NCBI GenBank assembly: GCA_035304485.1
Contig: DATGPZ010000252.1
Span: forward strand, 1 to 31,605
DNA from: ZC4RG17 sp035304485
GTDB taxonomy: Bacteria; Actinomycetota; Acidimicrobiia; Spongiisociales; ZC4RG35
Direction of reading: 5' to 3'
Length of the DNA stretch: 31,605 nucleotides
Below, in pieces: positions 15,410 to 23,687 of the stretch. Position 1 is the first letter of the stretch; each line of letters starts with the position of its first letter. The notes below the pieces were generated by a model. It saw only the letters and a program-made list of their open reading frames with translations. It was not told the origin of the DNA and ran no database searches. The position numbers and the translations under genes were made by a program.

Positions 15410-17128
15410 ATGGAGTACCAGGCTCTCTATCGGCGATATCGACCCCAGAGCTTCGACGACGTCGTCGGCCAGGCCCACGTCACCTCGACCCTCGCCCGCG
15501 AGGTCGCCGAGGGACGGGTCGCCCACGCTTATCTGTTCGCCGGTCCTCGTGGTACCGGCAAGACCACAACCGCCCGGATCCTGGCCAAGGCGCTCAACTG
15601 CGGCAACCGCAATCCCGACGGATCTCCTTGCAACGAATGCGAGAGCTGCGTCGCGATCACCGACGGTTCGTCTCTCGACGTGATGGAGCTCGACGCCGCC
15701 AGCCACAACTCGGTCGAGGACATACGCGATATCCGGGTCTCGGTGACCACCGTCGCCTCGCAGGCCGGGTCCAAGCGGGTCTTCATCCTGGACGAGGCCC
15801 ACATGCTTTCGAAGGCGGCCGGCAACGCACTACTGAAGACCTTGGAGGAGCCCCCAGAGCACGTCCACTTCGTGCTCGCGACGACCGAGCCCTACAAGTT
15901 GCTCGACACGATTCGGTCGCGGAGCCAGCGTTTCGACTTCCATCCGATCCCGATCGAAGCCTTGGCGGCTCATCTGGGACGAGTGGCTGATCAGGAGGGA
16001 TACAAGACCGACCCTGCCGCATTGGTGGCGGTGGCCCGTCACGCGGCGGGCTCGGCCCGGGACTCGCTGAGCCTGCTCGAACAGGTCGCAGCCTTGGGAG
16101 ACGGGAAGGTGGACGTCACCGGGGTCCGGAGGGCACTCGGACTCGCCGACACCGAGGCTTTCCAGCGTATGGCGGAAGCCATCATCGAGAGCGACGCCAC
16201 CTCCGCTCTCCACCTGGTGGCCGAACTGGCGGCGGACGGGGTGGACCTGCGGCGTTTCGTCGCCGAGAGCGTGGCCTTCTTCCGAGGGGTGTTCCTCGCC
16301 CACTACGCCCCCAATCTCGAGGAGGTGGCGGACGAGCCGTCCGACATCCTCGAGTCATGGCGCAAGACCGCCGCGGCCATGCCGGCCGGTGATGTCCTGC
16401 GAGCGGTCGACGTACTGGGGGAGGCGTTGATCCGGCTCCGGGAAGGACGGGAGGAGCGGCTCATGACAGAGCTCGCCCTGATCAAGCTGGTCCGTCCGGA
16501 GGTCGCCTCCGATCCGGATGCCCTGGCCGCCCGGATCGGCCGACTGGAGCGACGTGTCGAAGGTCTGGCTTCGGGGCAGCTAGCAGTGGCGCCGGCGACT
16601 GCAGCGCAGGGGGCAGAGCCCGTCGAGCCCGAGCCGGCACCGGCATCTGCACCTCCCGCAACGGCCGAAGAACCTGTCGCGTCCCCATCGGCGGAAGAGC
16701 CTCCCAGCCCCCCGCCATCCGGTCCGGCGCTTTCGTTCGATCGGGTCCAGGAGGTGTGGCCGGGGCTGTTCGGTGGGCTCCGGGACGTCCTCGGGTCGCG
16801 TCGTTGGGCCCTCTTCCGAGAGGTCACCCCGGGACGGGTGGAGGGCGGGACGATCGTGCTGCATGTGCCGCACGTCTTCCATCTCGAACAGCTGAAAGAC
16901 GATCCCGCCGTGGCCAAGGTCGTGGCGACGAAAGCGGGCGACCTCCTGGGTCAAGCGGTGGACATCCGCTTCGCGTCGCCCGATGGCGACGTGACCCCTA
17001 CGGCGGGCCAATCCGTGGAGGAGATCGACCTGGCCTCCGAGCAGCTGTTCGAGGGTCCGGCCGAAGACGTCGACCCGACCGAGCTCCTGGCCAAGGAGCT
17101 CGGCGCCGAGGTGGTCGACGACGACTGA
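15410..17128 (+). CDS. dnaX: DNA polymerase III subunit gamma/tau
   Basis: A 572-residue clamp-loader ATPase that opens the beta clamp and organises the replisome. Residues 1-20 (MEYQALYRRYRPQSFDDVVG) are diagnostic. Walker A is GPRGTGKT (45-52), the zinc-binding cysteines are C64, C74, C77 and C80, Walker B is VFILDEAH (124-131), and the SRC-type finger is RSRSQRF (169-175). A Pro/Ala/Glu-rich linker (about 400-445) leads to a C-terminal domain that would bind the polymerase in tau. No obvious slippery run for a shorter gamma form was seen. It heads the plus-strand series dnaX-ybaB-recR, the usual actinobacterial order, about 44 bases after repeat element B. Confidence 0.97.
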   Translation: MEYQALYRRYRPQSFDDVVGQAHVTSTLAREVAEGRVAHAYLFAGPRGTGKTTTARILAKALNCGNRNPDGSPCNECESCVAITDGSSLDVMELDAASHNSVEDIRDIRVSVTTVASQAGSKRVFILDEAHMLSKAAGNALLKTLEEPPEHVHFVLATTEPYKLLDTIRSRSQRFDFHPIPIEALAAHLGRVADQEGYKTDPAALVAVARHAAGSARDSLSLLEQVAALGDGKVDVTGVRRALGLADTEAFQRMAEAIIESDATSALHLVAELAADGVDLRRFVAESVAFFRGVFLAHYAPNLEEVADEPSDILESWRKTAAAMPAGDVLRAVDVLGEALIRLREGREERLMTELALIKLVRPEVASDPDALAARIGRLERRVEGLASGQLAVAPATAAQGAEPVEPEPAPASAPPATAEEPVASPSAEEPPSPPPSGPALSFDRVQEVWPGLFGGLRDVLGSRRWALFREVTPGRVEGGTIVLHVPHVFHLEQLKDDPAVAKVVATKAGDLLGQAVDIRFASPDGDVTPTAGQSVEEIDLASEQLFEGPAEDVDPTELLAKELGAEVVDDD

Positions 17129-17168
17129 CCAACGGCAGAGAGGGCGGAGGGAAGTCACCCCGCTCAAC

Positions 17169-17174
17169 TAGCCT
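17169..17174 (+). promoter_or_regulatory. TAGCCT box upstream of ybaB-recR
   Basis: The same TAGCCT hexamer found before the nitroreductase and HAD genes lies 32 bases before the ybaB ATG, in the dnaX-ybaB gap. It could start an internal transcript. A mini reading frame (GTG 17175 or 17178 to TGA 17210) begins beside it and ends overlapping the ybaB ATG as ATGA; ybaB lacks a Shine-Dalgarno. Confidence 0.25.
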
Positions 17175-17206
17175 GTGGTGACGCGACTCGACCCGGGATA
17201 TACCTC

Positions 17207-17530
17207 ATGAACCGTCAGCCCGACATGCGTCAGCTCATGAAGCAGGCGCAGAAGATGCAAGAACAACTCGCCGCCGCCCAACAGGAGCTCGCCTCTCGGA
17301 CGTTCGAGGGGACTGCTGGCGGTGGTGTGGTCACCGCCACGGTGTCCGGCAATCAGGAGTTGATCTCGGTCGCCATCGACCCGTCCGTGGTCGACCCAGA
17401 CGATGTCGAGATGCTCCAGGACCTGGTCGTAGCAGCCGTGAACCAGGGTATGAAGGCCGCCGCGGAGGCAGCCGGCGACCAGCTCGGTGGTCTCGCTGGT
17501 GGTCTCGACCTGGGGGGCCTGCTCGGCTGA
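17207..17530 (+). CDS. ybaB: YbaB/EbfC family nucleoid-associated DNA-binding protein
   Basis: A 107-residue YbaB/EbfC protein. Family marks: the helical start MRQLMKQAQKMQEQLAAAQQ (residues 7-26), the beta region GTAGGGVVTATVSGNQELISV and the ID.S.VDPDDVEMLQDLVVAA stretch, ending in a glycine/leucine tail. It forms small dimers that bind DNA and compact or mark the nucleoid. Its place between dnaX and recR is conserved across bacteria. The stop shares one base with the recR ATG (TGATG), so translation is coupled. No Shine-Dalgarno is visible before its own ATG. Confidence 0.95.
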   Translation: MNRQPDMRQLMKQAQKMQEQLAAAQQELASRTFEGTAGGGVVTATVSGNQELISVAIDPSVVDPDDVEMLQDLVVAAVNQGMKAAAEAAGDQLGGLAGGLDLGGLLG

Positions 17531-18123
17531 TGTTCGAGGGCCCTGTCCAGCGGCTCATCGACGAGCTCGCCCGACTTCCCGGGGTGGGCCGAAAGACCGC
17601 CCAGCGACTCGCCTTCCATCTGTTGGCGGTGGAGGAAGCCGATGCCCGTCGCTTGGCGAACTCGATCGTCGAGTTGCGTGAGCAGATACGCCCGTGCCGA
17701 CGCTGCTTCAACATGACCGGGGCCGAGGAGTGCAGCATCTGTCAGGATCAGCGGCGTGATCCCCACGTCGTCTGCGTGGTCGAACGTCCCAACGACATTC
17801 CTGTCGTAGAGCGCACCCAGGAGTTCAGAGGTCGCTACCACGTTCTCGGTGGAGCGATCTCCCCGATCAACGGTGTCGGCCCCGACCAGCTCCGGTTCGC
17901 CGAGCTCAAGGATCGGGTCGCTGACGAAGGCATCACCGAGCTGATCGCGGCCACCAATCCCACCATGGAGGGCGACGCCACCGCCATGTACCTCGCCCGA
18001 GAGTTCAAGCCTCTCGGAGTTCGGGTCACGCGTCTCGCTTCCGGTCTCCCGGTCGGAGGTGACCTCGACTACGCGGACGAGCTCACTCTGGGACGTGCCC
18101 TGGCCGGTCGAATGGAGCTGTGA
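17530..18123 (+). CDS. recR: Recombination protein RecR
   Basis: A 197-residue RecR, standard length. It has the N-terminal helix-hairpin-helix (LARLPGVGRKTAQRLAFHLL, 13-32), the zinc finger with C56, C59, C68 and C71, and a Toprim domain opening with VVERPNDI (83-90). The end with ASGLPVGGDLDYADELTLGRA is typical. RecR works with RecO (and RecF) to load RecA on gapped DNA. It overlaps ybaB by one base and its stop overlaps the next gene's GTG as GTGA. Confidence 0.97.
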   Translation: MFEGPVQRLIDELARLPGVGRKTAQRLAFHLLAVEEADARRLANSIVELREQIRPCRRCFNMTGAEECSICQDQRRDPHVVCVVERPNDIPVVERTQEFRGRYHVLGGAISPINGVGPDQLRFAELKDRVADEGITELIAATNPTMEGDATAMYLAREFKPLGVRVTRLASGLPVGGDLDYADELTLGRALAGRMEL

Positions 18124-19232
18124 GCCTCGAAGGCCCGGTACTGGTGGTCGAGCCCTACCTGGGAGGATCCCATCAGGCCTGGGTGGAAGGGCTCCGGGAC
18201 CACCTCGGGGTGCAGGTCGAAGTCCTCGGTCTTCCCGCCCGCTGGTGGAAATGGCGAATGCACGGGGCGGCCGTCACCCTGGCGGAGCGATGTGCTGATC
18301 TGGACCACCGGCCTGAGGTGGTCATCGCCAGCGACATGCTCGACTTGGCGGCATTCCGCGCCTTCGCTCGGCCTCATCTGGGCGACGTGCCGATGGTGCT
18401 CTACTTCCACGAGAGCCAGCTCACCTACCCGGACTCCCCCCTCATGGAGCCGGATCTCACCTATGCCTTCAAGAACTGGACCTCGGCTCTGGCGGCGGAC
18501 CGGATCATCTTCAACTCCGCCTACCACCTAGAGGTCTTCTTCGGGGAACTGCCCAAGCTCCTGCGACACTTTCCCGACTTCACGCACGAGCATCTCGTCG
18601 ATCGGGTGCGAGATCGCTCCGAGGTGGTGGAGGTGGGTGTCGATCTCTCCTGGATCCCGGATCGCCTGCCTCGCCGCCGTGGCCCGCTGCGGATCGTGTG
18701 GAACCATCGATGGGAGCACGACAAGGATCCGGCCGCCTTCTTCGCGGCGGTCGACGCGCTCGCCGACGAAGGGCACGACTTCGATCTCGTCGTGTGTGGT
18801 GAGAATCATCGTCAGGAGCCCGAGGAGTTCTTGGCCGCGGCTCGACGCCACCAGAGCCGACTGGTGCACATGGGTTTCCTCGAACGGGGGGAATACCGAA
18901 AGCAGCTCTTGGGCTCCGATGTGGTGGTATCCACCGCCCTCCAGGAGTTCTTCGGGATATCGGTGGTCGAGGCGATGGCGGCGGGATGCTTTCCCGTCCT
19001 GCCCCGCCGGCTCAGCTATCCGGGGCTCTTGCCCGAAGCGTGGCACGACGTGTGTCTCTACGAGGAGGGGAACCTGACCGAGCACCTCCGAAAAGCGGTC
19101 GGGGATCCGGAGGCCGCACGAACCGCCGGGGCCGAGATCTCGTCGGCCATGCAGCGGTTTTCGTGGGAGCGAATGGCGCCCGTGTATCGACAGGCTCTGG
19201 AACGGGCGACGGCGGCGGGTTCCGCCCTGTAG
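18120..19232 (+). CDS. DUF3524-type glycosyltransferase, homologue of tRNA-queuosine mannosyltransferase (GTDC1/QTMAN)
   Basis: A 370-residue GT-B glycosyltransferase. The N-terminal DUF3524 domain shows EPYLGGSHQAW (11-21), LPARWWKWRMHGAA (38-51) and YFHESQLTYP (95-104). The C-terminal Rossmann domain has WNHRWEHDKDP (194-204) and the retaining EX7E pattern EFFGISVVE (276-284), followed by AMAAGCFPVLP. These are the marks of animal GTDC1, shown to mannosylate queuosine in tRNA-Asp. Whether bacterial homologues do the same is not settled here. The GTG start overlaps the recR stop as GTGA, so it is in the dnaX-recR operon. No queuosine biosynthesis gene is in the window. If the substrate is not queuosine, another nucleoside or a glycolipid is possible. 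Confidence 0.82.
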   Translation: MSLEGPVLVVEPYLGGSHQAWVEGLRDHLGVQVEVLGLPARWWKWRMHGAAVTLAERCADLDHRPEVVIASDMLDLAAFRAFARPHLGDVPMVLYFHESQLTYPDSPLMEPDLTYAFKNWTSALAADRIIFNSAYHLEVFFGELPKLLRHFPDFTHEHLVDRVRDRSEVVEVGVDLSWIPDRLPRRRGPLRIVWNHRWEHDKDPAAFFAAVDALADEGHDFDLVVCGENHRQEPEEFLAAARRHQSRLVHMGFLERGEYRKQLLGSDVVVSTALQEFFGISVVEAMAAGCFPVLPRRLSYPGLLPEAWHDVCLYEEGNLTEHLRKAVGDPEAARTAGAEISSAMQRFSWERMAPVYRQALERATAAGSAL

Positions 19233-19235
19233 GGT
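19230..19235 (+). promoter_or_regulatory. TAGGGT box before the DUF4129 gene
   Basis: TAGGGT overlaps the stop of the glycosyltransferase and sits 8 bases before the GTG at 19244. It fits TANNNT with leaderless spacing and could give the DUF4129-MoxR-DUF58 group its own start. No Shine-Dalgarno is seen before that GTG. Confidence 0.3.
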
Positions 19236-19243
19236 CCAAACCC

Positions 19244-20083
19244 GTGGAACGGGACGGCAGCACCTCCTGGCGAGCGGTCGTCGTCACCCTGGCGGTCACC
19301 GGGGCGATTCTCACGGTCGCTGTGACGGCCGGGTCGGTGCGCGGCTCCCTCCCGACGGACACCTTGCAGATCGGCCTGTCCCAGCCCGCCGACCTGATAC
19401 GGGGTCTGCTCTTCGCTCTCTACATCGGCCTCCTGGCCCATGCTTTCTATCTCTGGTTGCTCGATCGGGACGCGCCGAAGCGGAAAGGGGCGGGGTCACG
19501 GCAGAGGTCACCTCTGATCCCGCTCTTGGCGCTGGTCGGGCTGGTGGCGGTGCGGGTCCTGTTCCGAGACTTCTGGGATCGCCTGACGACCGTCGCACCG
19601 GGGACTCCGATGGATGCGGCGCCGCCCGTGACCGGTTTGCCCGATCCGAGCATCATCTCCAACACACCCGCCGGGGACGCAGCCGGGGGAGCCGCATGGG
19701 CTCCCATCGTGGTCGGATTGCTGATCCTCGGGCTGGTGGCCTACGTCGCCGCCATGCGTGTCCAGCCCTCCGCACAGGCAGGTGTCACCTCGGAGGCCGT
19801 TTCTCCCCGTCCGGAGCCGATACCCACCATCATCGGTGGGGACCCTCGGAGGCGGGTGCTGGCCGCCTATCAGCGGGTGGAGCGGAGGGCCGAAGCCGTG
19901 AGGAAGGGGCGCAAGCCTCAGGAGACCGTCACCGCCTACTTGCGACGGTTGGCGGATTCGGAGCCGTCTCATCGGCTGAGCGTTCTGTACAACCGCGCTC
20001 GCTTCTCGATCCAGCCGATCTCGGTTTCCGAAGCTCATGCGGCCGAGAGCGCCGAACGAGACCTGAGCGGAGGTCTGAGGTGA
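19244..20083 (+). CDS. DUF4129 domain membrane protein
   Basis: A 279-residue protein with about four membrane helices (near 10-30, 52-72, 92-107, 155-175). A cytoplasmic C-terminal DUF4129 domain, AAYQRVERRAEAVRKGRKPQETVTAYLRRL, in parts (from about 206), follows. DUF4129 occurs with MoxR ATPases, DUF58 proteins and TgpA transglutaminases in bacterial envelope clusters; its function is not known. The frame is open back to 18986, over the glycosyltransferase gene, so I start at GTG 19244, just after that gene ends. Its stop overlaps the next GTG as GTGA. The TgpA gene usually found with it is absent from the window. Confidence 0.75.
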   Translation: MERDGSTSWRAVVVTLAVTGAILTVAVTAGSVRGSLPTDTLQIGLSQPADLIRGLLFALYIGLLAHAFYLWLLDRDAPKRKGAGSRQRSPLIPLLALVGLVAVRVLFRDFWDRLTTVAPGTPMDAAPPVTGLPDPSIISNTPAGDAAGGAAWAPIVVGLLILGLVAYVAAMRVQPSAQAGVTSEAVSPRPEPIPTIIGGDPRRRVLAAYQRVERRAEAVRKGRKPQETVTAYLRRLADSEPSHRLSVLYNRARFSIQPISVSEAHAAESAERDLSGGLR

Positions 20084-20526
20084 CCCGCAGGGTCGCTGTC
20101 TTCCTGATCTCGGCAGGCATGGGTGGCCTCGTTCTCGGCCAGCTGAGCGGGCCGCCGCGCTCGATCGCCTGGTCGGTGATCGTCGTCACCGCAGCCCTGG
20201 CGGTGATGCGAGGATCGTGGCCGGACCGAATCCGAAAGGTCCCTGCGATGGTGGCTTTGAGTGCGCAACTCGATCCGAAGCCGGCGCGCGCCTTGGCGGA
20301 GCTGGAGCTCGAAATCTCTGGAGCCATGGACGACCGGCTGGCCGCCGACCGGCCGCTCCGTTCCCGGCTCCGTCGGTTGGCCGAGGACTTGGGCGGCGAG
20401 GGGTGGGACGAGGTCCAGGGCAGGCAGCTGCTCGGTAGCGACGGCTGGGACGAGCTGACGGTCCGGCGCGGGCCGTTGGCGCCTGAGGTCGTCGATGGCC
20501 TCCTGACCCGAATCGAGGGGTTATGA
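20080..20526 (+). CDS. Small two-helix membrane protein in the MoxR cluster
   Basis: A 148-residue protein with two hydrophobic segments (VAVFLISAGMGGLVLGQL near 5-22 and SIAWSVIVVTAALAVM near 29-44), followed by a charged cytoplasmic part rich in Leu, Arg and Glu (LAELELEISGAMDDRLAAD). I do not recognise the family. The GTG start overlaps the DUF4129 stop as GTGA and its stop overlaps the moxR ATG as ATGA, so it must be co-translated with them and probably works in the same membrane complex. The frame is open upstream to 19696 but that part overlaps the DUF4129 gene. Confidence 0.7.
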   Translation: MTRRVAVFLISAGMGGLVLGQLSGPPRSIAWSVIVVTAALAVMRGSWPDRIRKVPAMVALSAQLDPKPARALAELELEISGAMDDRLAADRPLRSRLRRLAEDLGGEGWDEVQGRQLLGSDGWDELTVRRGPLAPEVVDGLLTRIEGL

Positions 20527-21485
20527 CGATCGGTGATGTCGAAAGCGTCGGACGGCGAATAGTGGAAGCGGTTGGAGAGGCCGTGGTCGGAAAACGCGAG
20601 GAAGTCACGCTGATCCTCGCCGCGTTGCTGGCCGACGGCCACGTGCTCATAGAGGACCTTCCCGGTGTCGGGAAAACACTGCTGGTCAAGTCACTCGGCG
20701 CGGCCACGGGCCTGGAGCACAACCGGATCCAGTTCACCCCCGACCTGATGCCGATGGACATCACCGGCTCGACCGTGCTCGATCCGGTCGGCCGCGAGCC
20801 CACCTTCCGCCCGGGGCCGATCTTCGCTCATCTGGTGCTGGCGGACGAGATCAATCGCGCCCCGGCCAAGACCCAGGCAGCCCTGCTGGAGGCGATGCAG
20901 GAACGCCAGGTGACCATCGACGGCGTGACCCGAAGGCTCGAGCTGCCGTTCCTGGTGGTGGCCACACAGAACCCGATCGAATACGAAGGCACGTACTCGC
21001 TTCCGGAAGCCCAACTCGACCGTTTCCTCATCCGGGCTGAACTGGGTTACCCAGGTGCCGACGCCGAATGGGAAATCCTGGCGGCGCGAGCGGCGCGGCG
21101 GACCGAGGAGGCGCAGGTGGCGCCGGTTGTCGATCGGCCCACGTTCCGTGGGATGCAGCGAGCGCTGGAAGACGTATACATCGACGAAGCCGTGGGCCGC
21201 TACATCGTGGCCCTGGTGGAAGCCACTCGCCGCCATCGAAGAGTCCGCGTGGGGGCCAGTCCACGGGGATCGCTCGCGCTGATGAAGATCTCACGGGCTC
21301 TGGCCGCCCTGCAGGGACGTGACTTCGTCCAGCCGGACGACGTTCAGCGGGCCGCCCGGCCGACCCTCGCCCACCGGCTGGTGCTGCATCCGGAAGCGTG
21401 GGCACAGGGAGTCGACGAGCGGGTCGTGGTCGACGAGTGTGTGGCCGAGGTGCCGGTACCGTCGACCACGCCCGAGAGTCGGTGA
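20523..21485 (+). CDS. MoxR family AAA+ ATPase
   Basis: A 320-residue MoxR ATPase. Walker A lies in EDLPGVGKTLLVKSL (45-59) and Walker B in LVLADEINRAP (104-114). The MoxR signature LLEAMQERQVTIDG (121-134) and sensor 1 VVATQNPIEYEGTYSLPEAQLDRF (in parts) follow. MoxR proteins act as chaperones that fold or activate partner proteins, often metal-dependent or von Willebrand-type ones. Here the partner is probably the DUF58 protein just downstream (GTGA overlap). Length and motifs are intact. Confidence 0.95.
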   Translation: MTIGDVESVGRRIVEAVGEAVVGKREEVTLILAALLADGHVLIEDLPGVGKTLLVKSLGAATGLEHNRIQFTPDLMPMDITGSTVLDPVGREPTFRPGPIFAHLVLADEINRAPAKTQAALLEAMQERQVTIDGVTRRLELPFLVVATQNPIEYEGTYSLPEAQLDRFLIRAELGYPGADAEWEILAARAARRTEEAQVAPVVDRPTFRGMQRALEDVYIDEAVGRYIVALVEATRRHRRVRVGASPRGSLALMKISRALAALQGRDFVQPDDVQRAARPTLAHRLVLHPEAWAQGVDERVVVDECVAEVPVPSTTPESR

Positions 21486-22762
21486 CGGCTCGATTCACCC
21501 TACGCGGGTGGGCGCACCTCCTGTTGGTCGCGTCGGGCCTGTTCACAGCTCTCGCGATCGGCGAGCCCACTCCCGCCCTGCTGACCCTGCCCAGCGGCTT
21601 GATCCTGGCGTTCGCCCTCTCGGTGGGAATGTCGGCCCATCCGACCTTGGAGGTCATAGCCGCCCCGAGCGATGCGACGGAGGGAGTGCCGATCGAGGTC
21701 GTTCTCGAAATCGTCGGTCAAGGGCGACGCGCCATCATCGAGCTCCAGCTGCCCAGCGGGGTCGAATTGCGCTCGCTCGAAGGGGCGGCGCGGATCGGTG
21801 ACCGTGGCCTGCTGCTGTCGTCGGGGGACAGGCGGGTGCGACTGGAACTAGTCGCCCGGCGCTGGGGCACCTACGAAATCGGATCCGCCACGATCTACAG
21901 CGAAGGCCCATTCGAGATCCTCGAGATAGTGCGTGTCGTACCGGCGGTTCGGACGCTCGTCGTGATGCCCGAGATCACCGAGGTGGAACGCCTCGTCGAG
22001 CCGGTTCGAACCAACCTCCACGCCGGCGACATCCAGTCCCGGACCCGCGGTGCGGGTGTGGAGCTGGCCGAGCTCCGGCCCTGGACGGCTGCCGACCCCG
22101 TTCGCACGATCAACTGGCGAGCGAGCGCTCGATCCGAGGCTCTGTGGGTGACCGACCGTCAGGCGGAGCGCAACGGAGACCTCGTGCTCGTCCTCGATTC
22201 GCTGGTGTCGGCGGGAGCCGAGATCGAGTCGGCGGTCGACGCGGGGGTTCGGATCACTGCCGGCCTCATCGACGCCTACGGCCGGACCCGCCACCGTTTG
22301 GGGCTGGTGACCCTGACCGGGGTCACACGCTGGTTCGGTCTCGAGGGAGGCCGCTTCCACCGCCATCGACTGCTCCAGGTGATCCTGGCCACCCAGGCGA
22401 AGGCGGAGCCAGTCTGGGGGGCCGTCGACCGGGTCTTCAAGCGCGCACTTCGCCCGCCATCCCTGGTGGCCTTCGTATCGCCGCTCCTCGACGATCGCTT
22501 GGTAGGCCGGATCCACACCGTCGCTCGAAGCGGAATGGATGTCGTCACGGTGGCGGTCGGGGTCGAACGCTGGTTGGGCCGGCCTCGCGATCCGGTTCAG
22601 GAGCTGGCCCGCCGGGTGTGGAGATTGGAGCGGCGCGCCACCGTGGAACGTTTGCGGGCGGCGGGGGTGGCGGTGGCGCGATGGGAGCGGGACGGAGACC
22701 TCGGGGCGGCTTTGGAGGAGCTGGAGCGATGGCGAAGACGCACTCGACGGGCACGTATCTGA
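21482..22762 (+). CDS. DUF58 domain membrane-anchored protein
   Basis: A 426-residue protein: two N-terminal membrane helices (about 8-28 and 33-50), an extended beta-rich region, then the DUF58 block RPWTAADPVRTINWRASARS (in which W, R and the WRASAR core are conserved) and a von Willebrand-A-like C-terminal part starting GDLVLVLDS. A region of basic heptads closes the protein. DUF58 proteins pair with MoxR, and their role is unknown. The frame extends upstream to 21398, over moxR, so I start at GTG 21482, which overlaps the moxR stop as GTGA. Confidence 0.88.
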   Translation: MTARFTLRGWAHLLLVASGLFTALAIGEPTPALLTLPSGLILAFALSVGMSAHPTLEVIAAPSDATEGVPIEVVLEIVGQGRRAIIELQLPSGVELRSLEGAARIGDRGLLLSSGDRRVRLELVARRWGTYEIGSATIYSEGPFEILEIVRVVPAVRTLVVMPEITEVERLVEPVRTNLHAGDIQSRTRGAGVELAELRPWTAADPVRTINWRASARSEALWVTDRQAERNGDLVLVLDSLVSAGAEIESAVDAGVRITAGLIDAYGRTRHRLGLVTLTGVTRWFGLEGGRFHRHRLLQVILATQAKAEPVWGAVDRVFKRALRPPSLVAFVSPLLDDRLVGRIHTVARSGMDVVTVAVGVERWLGRPRDPVQELARRVWRLERRATVERLRAAGVAVARWERDGDLGAALEELERWRRRTRRARI

Positions 22763-23241
22763 GCGCCGCCGTCGCCGCGACCGCCGGGTTGTTCCTGGCG
22801 CTGGAGGGCCCCATCGGTCCCTGGCAGCCACTCACCGTCATGCTGGGATCGGCCGGTTTGATCGCGCTACTGGGTGCGCTGGTGACCGGCTATCCGTGGG
22901 GCCTGGGCGTCGCGACGGTCCTGTTCGTCCTCGACGCCGGAGTCGCTTCGGTCGCCGAGGCGGGCGGCGTCGATCCGGCCCTGACCGTTGCGGCATTGAT
23001 GTTGATGATCGAGGCCGGCGTCACCTCGTTCGATGCCCGAGTGCGACCGGTGCCCGTCCTGCTGTGTCTGGTCCGCGGATTGGTCCTGGCGACGATCTCA
23101 GCCTTCGTCGTGCTGCTGGCTCGATTGGCGGTCACGGGGGTTCCCGTGGCGGGCCCGTACCTTCCTGTGATCGGTCTGTTGGCGGCAGCCTTCGGGGTCG
23201 GACTCCTCCTGTGGCTGCGACGCCGGCGGGCCGAGACCTAG
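22729..23241 (+). CDS. Small polytopic membrane protein
   Basis: A 170-residue protein with about five membrane helices and a basic C-terminal RLRRRRAET-like end. I do not recognise the family. The ATG at 22729 has GGAGGAG about eight bases upstream and lies 34 bases inside the DUF58 gene's 3' end. The frame is open upstream to 22144 but that overlaps the DUF58 gene and is not protein-like. It closes the DUF4129-MoxR-DUF58 group and may be a membrane partner of that complex. Confidence 0.72.
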   Translation: MAKTHSTGTYLSAAVAATAGLFLALEGPIGPWQPLTVMLGSAGLIALLGALVTGYPWGLGVATVLFVLDAGVASVAEAGGVDPALTVAALMLMIEAGVTSFDARVRPVPVLLCLVRGLVLATISAFVVLLARLAVTGVPVAGPYLPVIGLLAAAFGVGLLLWLRRRRAET

Positions 23242-23267
23242 AGTGCGAGACGTCGAGAGGAGGATCG

Positions 23268-23660
23268 TTGTCGCTGTCGTTGGAGGAATGGGTCGAGGGC
23301 TATCGGCGTGCGTGGGAGGAGGCGGACGCTGAGGGCGTGACGGATCTCTTCACAGAGGACGCCCAGTACCGGTCTTTCATCTACGAGGAGCCCAACGTCG
23401 GACACGAGGGTGTCCGCGCCTACTGGGAGAGTGTGACCGCATCTCAATCCGAGGTGGTGGTGCGGATGGGGACGCCCTTCGTCGATGGCGATCGGGTGGC
23501 GGTGGAGTTCTGGACCGAGATGCTCAGCGACGGTGCCCCGGTGACGCTGGCGGGATGTCTCCTGCTCGAGTTCGCCGACGATGGGCGGTGTCGGCGTCTG
23601 CGTGAGTACTGGAACATCACCGAGGGCCGTCACCAGCCGCCGACAGTGTGGGGAACCTGA
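23268..23660 (+). CDS. NTF2-like/SnoaL-type protein
   Basis: A 130-residue protein with the NTF2-like alpha+beta pattern: an opening helix (LEEWVEGYRRAWEEADAEGV), LFTEDAQYRSF, GHEGVRAYWE, a beta region around VDGDRVAVEFWTE, then LLLEFADDGRCRRLREYWN. The family includes polyketide cyclases, isomerases and non-enzymatic binding proteins, so no reaction can be given. The best start is the TTG at 23268, four bases after AGGAGG; no in-frame ATG or GTG is closer. A TAGAGT box lies just upstream (23239-23244). It converges on the P450 gene with only 27 bases between stops, and nothing shows they are related. Confidence 0.75.
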   Translation: MSLSLEEWVEGYRRAWEEADAEGVTDLFTEDAQYRSFIYEEPNVGHEGVRAYWESVTASQSEVVVRMGTPFVDGDRVAVEFWTEMLSDGAPVTLAGCLLLEFADDGRCRRLREYWNITEGRHQPPTVWGT

Positions 23661-23687
23661 GCGCTCCCGGCGGCAGTGGTGACGATT

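Noticed and set aside
15600..17128. Programmed frameshift in dnaX for a gamma form
   Set aside because: No A- or T-rich slippery heptamer was seen; the frame is continuous to a normal stop.
19744..20079. Longer start at 19696 for the two-helix protein
   Set aside because: It lies inside the DUF4129 gene in another frame; the GTG at 20080 gives a hydrophobic N-terminus and a GTGA overlap.
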